Assembly: GCF_020483305.1 (NCBI RefSeq)
Contig: NZ_JACWAB010000002.1
Location: forward strand, 1 to 64,000
Length of the DNA: 64,000 nt
Reading direction: 5' to 3'
Source of the DNA: Arthrobacter sp. UM1
Lineage (GTDB): Bacteria > Actinomycetota > Actinomycetes > Actinomycetales > Micrococcaceae
In this document: piece after piece, positions 35,361 through 43,019 of the stretch
How the letters are laid out: every line of letters begins with the position of its first letter
Position numbering within the stretch: position 1 is the first letter of the stretch
Notes under the pieces: generated by a model
Told to the model about the DNA's origin: nothing
The model's database searches: none
What the model saw: only the letters and a program-made list of their open reading frames with translations
Position numbers and translations under genes: made by a program

Positions 35361-35626
35361 CTATCACGCGGAACACGGCTCGTCTCCACCCCCTGGAGGC
35401 GGGCCGTTGCCAATCTAATGCCAACTTTGGGAGAGTCCCGGGCCGGGGCGGGTCTCCGCTCATGCGCGTTCGTTCATGGGGGCCACGGACATTGCGCACG
35501 ATCTCCGGAAACTGTGCACGATTCAGCCGAGGACTCGCGGGAGGCGGGGTTAATCGTGTCCAGTTTCAGGGAAATCGGTCTCGTTTCCAGAATGCGGGGG
35601 CGGGGGAAAGAGGGCGCAGATCCCGC
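35361..35626. other. Gene-free stretch after tRNA-Arg with IS-end-like repeats
   Basis: No gene is seen. From 35491 to 35588 there are two pairs of related repeats: TGCGCACGAT (35493-35502) and TGTGCACGAT (35513-35522) one way round, and ATCGTGTCCAGTTTC (35553-35567) and ATCGGTCTCGTTTC (35574-35587) roughly in the opposite direction. This layout, on the 3' side of a tRNA, looks like the duplicated ends of a lost mobile element, perhaps of the IS21 kind. No transposase remains. Confidence 0.4.
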
Positions 35627-35806
35627 TCAGGGCGCCCCGTCGCCGAACTCGCTGTCCCCGAACTCCCAGCCGTCTCCGGACGGCCGAATCCAGATGGGGC
35701 GCCCCGTGAAGTGGCGGATGAAGGCCTGCAGGGTGGACTCCGGGTAGTCCTCCCGCTTGAGGAGGGCCACCGCGTCGTCCATGCTGATCTGCGTCCAGGT
35801 GCTCAC
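35627..35806 (-). CDS. Small conserved-looking protein of unknown function
   Basis: A 59-residue protein, STWTQISMDDAVALLKREDYPESTLQAFIRHFTGRPIWIRPSGDGWEFGDSEFGDGAP after a GTG start at 35806. A TACCCT -10-like box lies just upstream, suggesting a leaderless message; the longer frame upstream is the reverse face of the siderophore ATPase gene. A helix-turn-helix-like front is followed by a short acidic end. I recognise no family. It is codirectional with the siderophore operon on its 5' side, 23 bases away, and may be read through from it. Confidence 0.5.
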   Translation of the reverse strand: MSTWTQISMDDAVALLKREDYPESTLQAFIRHFTGRPIWIRPSGDGWEFGDSEFGDGAP

Positions 35807-35829
35807 ACCCCACAGGGTAGCCCCACCGG

Positions 35830-36630
35830 CTAGTCCCCTTGGGCCGAGGCTCCCGAGCGGGCGTGGGCGGAGACCACGGGAACGCCGTCGTCGTCGAGGA
35901 TCCGCGCGCTCACGCCGTACGTGGACTCGAGGACCTCGGGGGTGAGGATCTCGGCGGGCGGTCCCATCGCGGCGCAGCGGCCGTCCCGGAGGATGACGAG
36001 CTCGTCGCAGAAGCGGGCGGCGAGGTTGAGGTCGTGCAGCGCGAGCAGCGCCGTGCCCTCCCTCGAGCGGATCCGGTCCGTGACGTACTCGAGGACGCGG
36101 ATCTGGTGGCGGAGGTCGAGGGCGCTGGTGGGCTCGTCGAGGAGCATGAGCTTCGGCGCCCGCACCGTCATCTGCGCGAGTCCCACGAGCTGGCGCTGCC
36201 CGCCGGAGAGCTGCCCCAGGAACCGGTCCGCGAGGTGGTCCACGCCGAGCTCGGCCAGGCACTCGACCGCCCGTGCGGCCTCCTCCGGGCTGGTCCGCCA
36301 GCCGCCCCGGCGCCGCAGCCCGATGAGCACGGTCTCGAGCACCGTGAGCGCCACATCCCCGGGGGCGTCCTGCGGGACGTAGCCGAGCGCCGCGCTCAGC
36401 TGGGAGGGGGTGAGCGGGCGGCCGCCGTCGTGCACCGAGACGGAGCCGGAAGGCCGGAGGTGGCCCGCCACGCACCGCAGGAGCGTGGACTTCCCCGAGC
36501 CGTTGGGGCCCAGGAGGCCGACGACGCCGCGCGCCTCACGCGGCAGCGTCACGTCCCGCAGCACGGGCGTCTGCCCGTACGCGAAGCCGAGGCCCTCGAC
36601 CCGGAGGGCGAGCTGCGGAGCGCGGCTCAT
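35830..36630 (-). CDS. Iron-siderophore ABC transporter ATP-binding protein (second system)
   Basis: A 266-residue FepC-type ATPase: GPNGSGKSTLLRCVAGHL (Walker A), GYVPQDAPGDVALTVLE (Q-loop), LSGGQRQLV (signature), LMLLDEPTSALDL (Walker B), ALHDLNLAARF (switch). The ATG at 36630 overlaps the permease stop as ATGA. It is the last gene of the second siderophore importer, transcribed leftward from the IdeR box at 38910. Confidence 0.93.
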   Translation of the reverse strand: MSRAPQLALRVEGLGFAYGQTPVLRDVTLPREARGVVGLLGPNGSGKSTLLRCVAGHLRPSGSVSVHDGGRPLTPSQLSAALGYVPQDAPGDVALTVLETVLIGLRRRGGWRTSPEEAARAVECLAELGVDHLADRFLGQLSGGQRQLVGLAQMTVRAPKLMLLDEPTSALDLRHQIRVLEYVTDRIRSREGTALLALHDLNLAARFCDELVILRDGRCAAMGPPAEILTPEVLESTYGVSARILDDDGVPVVSAHARSGASAQGD

Positions 36631-37694
36631 CGGCCGCCTCCCGAGACCCTGCGCCGCGAGAAGACGATGAGGAGGAAGACGGGAACGCCGCTGGTCGCGG
36701 TGAGGATCCCCACGGGCACGGCGACACCCGGCACGATCACCTGGCTGAGCGCGTGCGCGGCGCTGAGGAACGCGGCGCCCGTGAGCACCGAGGCGGGGAG
36801 GAGGAAGCGCTGGTCCTCGCCGACGAGCATCCGCGCGATGTGCGGCCCCACGAGCCCGATGAACCCGATGATCCCCACGAAGGACACGGCCACCGCCGCG
36901 AGCACGGAGACCGCCACGAGGGTCACGAGCCGCACCCGCGGCACGTTCACGCCGAGGGCCTGCGCCCGCGCGTCCCCGAACTTGAGGGCCGTGAGCTTCC
37001 AGCCGTTGGCGGCGAAGAACGGGAGGAGGAGCGCGACGACGGCGGCCACGATGACCACGGCCGGCCACGTGGCGCGCTGCATGGACCCGAGGCTCCAGAA
37101 GACGATCTGCTGCAGGCTCTCGGTGCTCGCGTTGTACTGCATGAGCGCGAGGAGGGCCTGGAAGAGGAAGACCATCGCGATGCCGAAGAGCACCACGGTC
37201 TCCGTGCCCGCGCCCTTCCAGAGGGAGACGCCCGCGATGACGAGAGCCGTGGCCACCGCGGAGACGGCCGCGAAGACGGTGAGGGAGTAGGGGCCGACGC
37301 CGGGGACGACCGCGCCCGTCACGATCCCCACGGACGCGCCGAACGCGGCCGCCGCGGAGACGCCAAGCGTGAAGGGCTCGGCGAGGGGGTTGTCCAGGAT
37401 GGTCTGCATCTGGGCGCCGCCGAGGGAGAGGGCGGCGCCGACGAGCACGGCGAGCAGGGCGGGCGGAAGACGGAGGTCCCAGACGACGGTGGCCATCCGG
37501 GTCTCGGCGCTCGCGGGATCGAGGATGGTCCGGACGACGTCGGCGAAGGAGTACCCGAGCGGGCCGATCGCGATGGAGAGGACGAACGTGAAGAGGACGA
37601 GGGCGAGGAGGGCGGCGAGCGCGGCCGCTCGCCGCACCGTGCGCCGGCGGACGCTCGCGAGGGCGTCCGCCGGCGACAGGGCGGAGGAGGACAT
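36627..37694 (-). CDS. FecCD-family iron-siderophore permease (second system)
   Basis: A 355-residue polytopic permease with the FecCD marks DNPLAEPFTLGVSAAA and GIIGFIGLVGPHIARMLVGEDQRFLLP. Only one permease gene is present, unlike the first system with two, so this one must form a homodimer, as BtuC does. It starts three bases after the binding-protein stop and overlaps the ATPase start by four bases. Confidence 0.93.
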   Translation of the reverse strand: MSSSALSPADALASVRRRTVRRAAALAALLALVLFTFVLSIAIGPLGYSFADVVRTILDPASAETRMATVVWDLRLPPALLAVLVGAALSLGGAQMQTILDNPLAEPFTLGVSAAAAFGASVGIVTGAVVPGVGPYSLTVFAAVSAVATALVIAGVSLWKGAGTETVVLFGIAMVFLFQALLALMQYNASTESLQQIVFWSLGSMQRATWPAVVIVAAVVALLLPFFAANGWKLTALKFGDARAQALGVNVPRVRLVTLVAVSVLAAVAVSFVGIIGFIGLVGPHIARMLVGEDQRFLLPASVLTGAAFLSAAHALSQVIVPGVAVPVGILTATSGVPVFLLIVFSRRRVSGGGR

Positions 37695-37697
37695 GGG

Positions 37698-38885
37698 TCA
37701 GCTCTTCGCTTCCTCGATGTCCACCCACATGGCGCCCTCAGCGGGGAACGGCATGAAGCGCTCGTGGAACTCGGCCCAGGTCTTCTCCGGGTCGATGCCC
37801 GGCGTCTTGCCGAAGCTCCACTGGGAGAAGAGCTGGTAGACGATGAAGTTGAACGGGCCGTCGTAGAACTGGTGGTAGAGGCCGTGGACGCTGCCGTTGC
37901 GGAAGGCGTCCAGCTCGGCGAACCCGGGCTGCGAGGCGAGGGCGCGCAGGGAGGTCCGGGCCTCCTCGGCGGAGGTGTTGTAGCCGATGTTCAGGTAGCC
38001 CGTCTTGGACTTGGCGTCCGGCTTCTTGTGGCCCCAGTCACCGCCCGTGGCCACGATCTCCTGCGGCTGGGAGGCGATGACCTGCTCCGCGGTGATGTCC
38101 CCGGACTCGCCGGAGAGGAGCGGATCCGCGATGCTCTGGCCGCCGGAGGCGTTGAGGACGGCCGCGAAGTTGGAGTTCTTCCACGTGGCGCAGCAGCCCT
38201 TGGCGCCAGGAGCGCGCCAGAGGAGGAAGCTCGGCTTCTCCTTGGCCTTCTTGGCCTGCTCGAGGACCGGGTCCACGGCCTTGCGGTAGAACTCGAGGAA
38301 CTCGTCCGCCTTCTTCTCCTGGCCGAGCACCTGGCCGAGGACCTTCATGCTCTTCTCGGTGTTCTTGACCGGGTCGATGCGGAAGTCCGTCACGACGTAC
38401 TTGATGCCGGCCTTCTCGAACTTCTCGAGCGTGCCGTTCTTCTGGCCCGCGCGCCAGGCGTCGAGGGACATGACGTAGACGTCCGGGTTGTAGGTGAGCA
38501 GGCCCTCGACGGAGAGGTCTCCCTTGGGGATGGCGCCGAGGATGGGCAGGTCCTTGGCCTCGGGCGCCTTCTTGACCACGCGCTCGTAGAGGTCCGGGGC
38601 GTTCGCCTTGAGGTCGTTGCCCCAGGCGACCACCTTGTCCAGCGGCTTGTCCTTGTTGAGGATCATGGTCCCGTAGACGGCGCGGGACTCGCCGAGGGCC
38701 ACCTTCTCCGGGAGCTTCTCGAAGGTCACCTCCCGTCCTGCGACGTCCTTGACGGTGACCGCAGAGGCGGTCTTCTCGGGAGCGCTGTTCGCGGAGGAGG
38801 CCGGCTTGGAGGAGCCGCATGCGGAGAGGAGGAGGGCCGAGGCCACGAGACCGGTGACGGCGGTGGTCACGCGCGACATGTTCAT
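37698..38885 (-). CDS. Iron-siderophore ABC transporter binding lipoprotein (second system)
   Basis: A 395-residue lipoprotein, lipobox LLLSAC (Cys about residue 23). It has the class III binding-protein outline: GREVTFEKLPEKVALGES, LSVEGLLTYNPDVYVMS, a long helix and a C-terminal lobe with GLYHQFYDGPFNFIVYQLFSQWS. Near residue 230 it carries WRAPGAKGCCATWKNSNF, with an unusual adjacent Cys pair, which might form a disulfide or contact ligand. AAAGG precedes the ATG at 38885. It is the first gene of the operon. Heme or cobalamin cannot be excluded as ligand, but the strong IdeR box favours iron. Confidence 0.89.
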   Translation of the reverse strand: MNMSRVTTAVTGLVASALLLSACGSSKPASSANSAPEKTASAVTVKDVAGREVTFEKLPEKVALGESRAVYGTMILNKDKPLDKVVAWGNDLKANAPDLYERVVKKAPEAKDLPILGAIPKGDLSVEGLLTYNPDVYVMSLDAWRAGQKNGTLEKFEKAGIKYVVTDFRIDPVKNTEKSMKVLGQVLGQEKKADEFLEFYRKAVDPVLEQAKKAKEKPSFLLWRAPGAKGCCATWKNSNFAAVLNASGGQSIADPLLSGESGDITAEQVIASQPQEIVATGGDWGHKKPDAKSKTGYLNIGYNTSAEEARTSLRALASQPGFAELDAFRNGSVHGLYHQFYDGPFNFIVYQLFSQWSFGKTPGIDPEKTWAEFHERFMPFPAEGAMWVDIEEAKS

Positions 38886-38909
38886 GTTCGCCTTTCGAGC
38901 AGAGGGGGT

Positions 38910-38928
38910 TGAGGTTAGGCAAACCTCA
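38910..38928 (-). promoter_or_regulatory. Strong putative IdeR operator of the second siderophore operon
   Basis: TGAGGTTAGGCAAACCTCA: 16 of 19 matches to the DtxR/IdeR consensus and perfect 7-bp inverted arms (TGAGGTT/AACCTCA). It lies 25 bases before the binding-protein ATG, just downstream of a TATACC -10 candidate (minus strand). Confidence 0.82.
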
Positions 38929-39314
38929 GTCGATTAAGGTATATGGATGTTGCGTAATGGTCAAAACGGGTGTTGTCCCGCTGTGTCCGGGGTGGACGGC
39001 GAGGGGTCCGGCCGCCGTCGTCGCGATGCCGCCACGGGGAGGGGTTCTCGGGAAGGCGAGACCGAAATTGAACCCGTTTGGGGGATCGCGTAGAATGCAT
39101 GGGTACTCCCGTGTCATCCGTGTGTCCTCGTTGACGGACGCGTCCGGGGACGGTGCAGGCACGCTGACACCGGGGAGCACCGCAAGCAAAGATTTTGGGA
39201 ACCACTGCCTGACTGGGCCTCGTGAGCTTCCCGGCTGCTGCGCCAGGGCTTCGCAGACTGAGTCTGCGCCGGCTCCGGGGGCGGCGGCGCATACGGCCCA
39301 CCGAAGGAGAACTC
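38929..39314. other. Long divergent intergenic region with the rpmJ leader
   Basis: Between the siderophore operon and the L36 gene. A good promoter for the rightward genes is at 39068-39096 (TTGAAC, 17 bases, TAGAAT). From there a leader of about 210 bases precedes the ATG. It contains CAGACTGAGTCTG (39254-39266), a perfect short inverted repeat. I do not recognise a known riboswitch or a clear Zur box in it. Confidence 0.5.
39068..39096 (+). promoter_or_regulatory. Promoter of the L36 gene
   Basis: -35 TTGAAC (39068-39073), 17-base spacer, -10 TAGAAT (39091-39096); both hexamers are close to the housekeeping consensus. Confidence 0.72.
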
Positions 39315-39437
39315 ATGAAGGTCCGCAATTCCATCCGCGCGCTCAAGAAGATCGACGGCGCCCAGGTTGTCCGCCGCCGCGGCAAGACCTACGTCATCAA
39401 CAAGAAGAACCCGCGCATGAAGGCTCGCCAGGGCTGA
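39315..39437 (+). CDS. rpmJ: 50S ribosomal protein L36, zinc-independent paralogue
   Basis: A 40-residue protein, [40 protein letters not shown], lacking the four zinc ligands of the standard L36, so it is the Cys-free (C-minus) type. GAAGGAGA sits six bases before the ATG. C-minus ribosomal proteins commonly replace their zinc-binding versions during zinc limitation and are often under Zur. It is the first gene of a pair with the inositol-phosphatase-like gene. No other ribosomal protein gene is near, as expected for a paralogue outside the main cluster. Confidence 0.93.
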   Translation: MKVRNSIRALKKIDGAQVVRRRGKTYVINKKNPRMKARQG

Positions 39438-39443
39438 GACCGC

Positions 39444-40274
39444 GTGGAAGCGCGTGTGAACGCCTTGTCCCAAGAGACCCCGGACCGTCTGGTCGCGGGG
39501 TCTCTTGCTGTTTCGGCGGGCCTAATGGCGGCCAGGATGCGGCGGGAGGGGCTCACGGCCCGCTCCAAGGCCAACGTAGCGGACGTGGTCACCGCCGCCG
39601 ACTCCGCCGCCGAGGAGCTCGTCCGCTCCGAGCTCGCCCGGCTGCGCCCTCGCGACGCCGTGCTCGGGGAGGAAGGCACGCTCGTCGAGGGGCGGAGCGG
39701 GCGCCGCTGGGTCATCGACCCGGTGGACGGCACCTACAACTTCTTCTCCGGCGCGGGCCCGTGGTGCTCCGCCCTGGCCCTTGAAACCCCCGGCGGCCTC
39801 GCGGCCGCGGTCTTCATCCCCGATTCCGGCGAGCTCTTCACCGTGGCGGACGGCGTGGCGATGCGGGGCTCCGCCGACGACGACGGCCTGGACCTCGGCG
39901 CCGAGCTCGAGAGGCTGGACGCCGTTGAAGCCGGCCGCGATTCGCTGGGGCTCGTCTCCGGCATGACGTATCTGCACCCGAGCTTCATGGCCCGGGACGA
40001 GATCCGCCGGCCGTGGGAGGCGGCGGTCCGGGAGCTCGCGACGGTGCGGATGCTCGGCTCCGGCTCCGTAGAGCTGAGCATGGTGGCGGACGGCCGGGCC
40101 GGCGTGTGGTTCCAGCACTCCGTCAAGGAGTGGGACTGGCTGCCCGGCAAGGCCCTCGTGGAGGCGGCGGGCGGCGCGACGGCGCGGGTCGAGGCCGGGG
40201 GAGTCGTCTGGAGCCTGGCCGGACGGGCGCCGCTCGTGGAGGAGTTGACGGGGCTGCTGGCCGGAGGGGAGTGA
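39444..40274 (+). CDS. Inositol monophosphatase-family phosphatase
   Basis: A 276-residue metal-dependent phosphatase. DVVTAADSAAEELV, the LGEEG metal ligand, WVIDPVDGTYNFFSG (DPxDGT) and VKEWDWLPGKALVEAAGG (WD motif) are all present. Members act on inositol phosphate, histidinol phosphate (HisN) or other sugar phosphates, and I cannot choose between them. The GTG start at 39444 follows the L36 stop by six bases; a second GTG at 39456 is possible. Co-transcription with L36 is likely. Confidence 0.87.
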   Translation: MEARVNALSQETPDRLVAGSLAVSAGLMAARMRREGLTARSKANVADVVTAADSAAEELVRSELARLRPRDAVLGEEGTLVEGRSGRRWVIDPVDGTYNFFSGAGPWCSALALETPGGLAAAVFIPDSGELFTVADGVAMRGSADDDGLDLGAELERLDAVEAGRDSLGLVSGMTYLHPSFMARDEIRRPWEAAVRELATVRMLGSGSVELSMVADGRAGVWFQHSVKEWDWLPGKALVEAAGGATARVEAGGVVWSLAGRAPLVEELTGLLAGGE

Positions 40275-40344
40275 GCCCGGGCGGCGAGCGCCACGCGGAC
40301 GCGGAGGCCGCTGCGGCCGCAGAGACCGCTGCAGGCGTGCGGTC

Positions 40345-41769
40345 TCAGCCGCGGTCGGCGGAGGCCTCCTCTCCGCCGCCCTCCGAGAGCGCAAAGGCGA
40401 GCTGCGCCAGGAAGCGGTCCTCCCCGCGCTCCAGATCGAGGCCCGTCAGCTCCTCGACCCGGCGGAGACGGTAGCCGAGGGTGTTCCGGTGGATCCCGAG
40501 CCGCGTGCAGGTGCCGCTCACGCTGCCGGCCTCCTCGAGGTACACCCGCAGGGACTCTCGGAGCGGCGCCGAGCTGGCCCCGGTGAGTCCGGAGAGCACC
40601 CGTTGGGCCCTCCGGTGCAGGGTCGGGCTGACGTGCGAGGAGAGAGCGGCGCGGACGCTGAGCTGCGGCGCCTCGGCCACGCCGGGCCTGCGGGGAGCGT
40701 CCCTCAGGGACTCCAGTGGCAGGGCGGCGTCCTCCTGCTCGTCGAAGGCCGTGTGGGCCGCGCCGAGCCCGGGGATGCGCTGGGCGAGCGCGCGGGCTGC
40801 GCCCAGGAGGGGCTCGGCGCTCCCGAACGCCAGGAGGTCCCCGTCCGCCTTCACGGCGACGGCGGATGCGTCCGCGCGGGCCACCGCGTCGACCGCGGCG
40901 ACGAGGACATGCGGGGGCAGCGAGCCGCCCTCGGCCCGGAACACGCGGAGACCGAGCGTCTTCTGCCCGGGCGGGGCCTGCGCAATGAGGCGCCCGAGAA
41001 ACGCCGTCAGCTCCCCGTCCCACGCGAAGACCCGCTCCGGCGGCACGGGCGAGCGCAGGGCATGGGTCAGCTGCAGCGAGAGCAGCGAGGCGGCGGGCCC
41101 GAGCAGCGGCTGGAGCAGGCGTGAGGGCGGCAGCCCGCGGACCCGCAGAATGCACCCCTCGCGCGGCTGTCCGGGCAGGCGGAGGGTCGAGCCGGGCCCC
41201 GCAGCGGAGGCCGTTCCCCGCGAGGCCAGGACGACGCCCTCCGCCTCGATGCCCACGCACGCCTCCGCCTCCGCCGCGACCGCGCTGAGCATCCGGCCGA
41301 GGACGGCCACCTCGTCGTCGTCGGACGCAGTGCGGGAGGCGAGGTCTGCGATGTGCCACCCGCGGCTGGAGGACGCGAAGCGCTCGCGCTCGAGGCGGTC
41401 CTGGACGAAGCGCAGCACCGCGATGAACGGCGTGCTCTCCTGGACGGCCACGAGCGGCACGCCGTGCGCCCGGCACGCCTGGGCGAGCTGCGGCGGGACG
41501 GCGGTGTGGACCGGCCCCAGCCCGAACGCGAGCCCGCAGACGGGCACCCGGGCGAGCCGCTCGGCGTAGGCGTCCCAGGTGGCGGCGCTCTGGACGTTGA
41601 GGCCGAGGCCCGTGGTGAGGAGGAGCGCCTGGGGGCTGAGGAAGCGGGAGGGGTCGATGCCCTCGGCCGGAGCGCACCAGGTCACCTCGGCGCGCTCGGC
41701 GTCCTCGCGCGAGCCGGACTCGAGGGTGACGGCGAGGGCCGGGGCGTCGAGGAGATCGGAGAGCTTCAC
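40345..41769 (-). CDS. PucR-family transcriptional regulator
   Basis: A 474-residue regulator. The N-terminal PucR domain (about 1-130: LSDLLDAPALAVTLESGS and LLLTTGLGL) is followed by a middle domain and a C-terminal helix-turn-helix of PucR type (about 415-470): LRESLRVYLEEAGSVSGTCTRLGIHRNTLGYRLRRVEELTGLDLERGEDRF. PucR proteins control purine, oxoproline or amino acid breakdown. It is divergent from the oxoprolinase operon, which it probably controls, through a palindrome in the shared promoter (41788-41808). The GTG at 41769 is the likely start. It probably senses 5-oxoproline or a related compound. Confidence 0.88.
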   Translation of the reverse strand: MKLSDLLDAPALAVTLESGSREDAERAEVTWCAPAEGIDPSRFLSPQALLLTTGLGLNVQSAATWDAYAERLARVPVCGLAFGLGPVHTAVPPQLAQACRAHGVPLVAVQESTPFIAVLRFVQDRLERERFASSSRGWHIADLASRTASDDDEVAVLGRMLSAVAAEAEACVGIEAEGVVLASRGTASAAGPGSTLRLPGQPREGCILRVRGLPPSRLLQPLLGPAASLLSLQLTHALRSPVPPERVFAWDGELTAFLGRLIAQAPPGQKTLGLRVFRAEGGSLPPHVLVAAVDAVARADASAVAVKADGDLLAFGSAEPLLGAARALAQRIPGLGAAHTAFDEQEDAALPLESLRDAPRRPGVAEAPQLSVRAALSSHVSPTLHRRAQRVLSGLTGASSAPLRESLRVYLEEAGSVSGTCTRLGIHRNTLGYRLRRVEELTGLDLERGEDRFLAQLAFALSEGGGEEASADRG

Positions 41770-41787
41770 CCTGCCGATTCTCGCCGC

Positions 41788-41808
41788 TTTTGTGCAGCTG
41801 CACCAAAA
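41788..41808. promoter_or_regulatory. Candidate PucR operator between regulator and oxoprolinase operon
   Basis: The perfect core GTGCAGCTGCAC is flanked by TTTT and CAAAA, giving a near-perfect 21-base palindrome. It is 18 bases upstream of the regulator start and about 140 before pxpA, in position for autoregulation and control of the operon. Confidence 0.6.
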
Positions 41809-41946
41809 CCGGGCGTGGATTCTGGCCGGACGTCGAATGACGGAGCCTGGATTCGGCACTACGTTGTAAGTCAACCTCGGAGTGTGACTCAGGACACGGG
41901 ATCTCACTCGGAGGGCGGCAGCGAACGCGAACCCCGAAGGAGCACC

Positions 41947-42696
41947 ATGGCTGGCACCGCCGCAGGCACCGGAACGGTCACCCTCAACTCGGACATGGGG
42001 GAGGGCCTCGGCCTGCACCGCTTCGGCAACGACGAGGCGCTCATGGACCTCATCGACGCGGCCAACGTGGCCTGCGGCTTCCACGCGGGAGACCCGGACG
42101 TCATGGACGCCACCGTGGGCCTCGCCAAGGACAAGGGCGTGGCCGTCGGCGCCCACCCGGGCCTGCCGGACGTCTCCGGCTTCGGCCGCCGCCGCATGGC
42201 CCTCACGCCGGACGAGGTCCGCTCGCTCATCGCCTACCAGACCGGCGCGCTCACCGGCTTCCTGCGCCTCCACGGCATGGAGCTCAGCCACATCAAGCCG
42301 CACGGCGCGCTCTACGGGATGCTCGCGGGCGATGCGGACCTCATGGAGGCCGCCGCGGGCGTGGCGCGGGAGTACGGCGTCCCGTTCTTCGGCCTCGCGG
42401 GCACCGAGCACCAGCGGGTGTGCGAGCGGCTGGGCGTGGAGTTCGTCGGCGAGCTCTACGTGGATCTGGACTACGACGACGATGGCGGCCTCATCATCCA
42501 GCGCGTCCCGCACACCACAGACCCCCGGGCGGCCGCCGAGCGGGTGTCCGCCGCGATGTCCGGGAGGCCCGTGAAGTCCACGGGTGGGGCGGACCTGGAC
42601 ATCCCGTTCCAGAGCGTCTGCGTCCACTCGGACGCCTCCAACTCTCCCGATGTGGCCCGGGCCGTCCGCGAGGCGATCTCGCGGGCGGGGGCCTGA
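41947..42696 (+). CDS. pxpA: 5-oxoprolinase subunit A (LamB/YcsF family)
   Basis: A 249-residue protein with the family marks LNSDMGEGLG, ANVACGFHAGDPDVMD, VGAHPGLPDVSGFGRR and HIKPHGALYG, which carry the Asp and His residues of the family. With PxpB and PxpC it forms the prokaryotic ATP-dependent 5-oxoprolinase, turning pyroglutamate into glutamate. GAAGGAGC precedes the ATG. First gene of the operon pxpA-BCCP-biotin carboxylase-pxpB-pxpC. Confidence 0.93.
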   Translation: MAGTAAGTGTVTLNSDMGEGLGLHRFGNDEALMDLIDAANVACGFHAGDPDVMDATVGLAKDKGVAVGAHPGLPDVSGFGRRRMALTPDEVRSLIAYQTGALTGFLRLHGMELSHIKPHGALYGMLAGDADLMEAAAGVAREYGVPFFGLAGTEHQRVCERLGVEFVGELYVDLDYDDDGGLIIQRVPHTTDPRAAAERVSAAMSGRPVKSTGGADLDIPFQSVCVHSDASNSPDVARAVREAISRAGA

Positions 42697-42782
42697 CCGC
42701 CCCCGGCCTCATCCCCAGTCCCCAGGCAAGACCCTCCAGGCAACACCCCACAGACAAGACCCCTCCAGAAAGGACCCCTCCC

Positions 42783-43019
42783 ATGGCCGAGATCCAGTCA
42801 CCCCTCCCCGGCGTCTTCTACCGCCGCCCCGCCCCGGACAAGGACCCGTTCGTCTCCGAGGGGGACTCGGTGGAGAAGGGGCAGACCGTGGGCATCGTCG
42901 AGATCATGAAGCAGTTCACCGAGGTGCAGGCGGACGCCGCGGGCACGGTCGAGTCCTTCCAGGTGGAGGACGGTGACATGGTGCAGCCCGGCCAGACGAT
43001 CCTCACCCTCGCGGAGTGA
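42783..43019 (+). CDS. Biotin carboxyl carrier protein (AccB-like, oxoprolinase operon)
   Basis: A 78-residue biotinyl domain: SPLPGVFYRRPAPDKDPFVSEGDSVEKGQTVGIVEIMKQFTEVQADAAGTVESF. The lysine in EIMKQF is the biotin site; the usual MKM is here MKQ. It lacks the N-terminal linker of main AccB proteins. Its stop overlaps the biotin carboxylase ATG by one base (TGATG). Biotin genes embedded in pxp operons are known in actinobacteria and may supply a carboxylase activity, but what is carboxylated is unclear. Confidence 0.88.
   Translation: MAEIQSPLPGVFYRRPAPDKDPFVSEGDSVEKGQTVGIVEIMKQFTEVQADAAGTVESFQVEDGDMVQPGQTILTLAE

Noticed and set aside
32453-35833. A 1126-codon open frame over glmS, the Nudix gene and tRNA-Arg
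   Set aside because: It is a shifted-frame artefact of high G+C: Arg-rich, no domains, and it crosses two well-supported genes and a tRNA.
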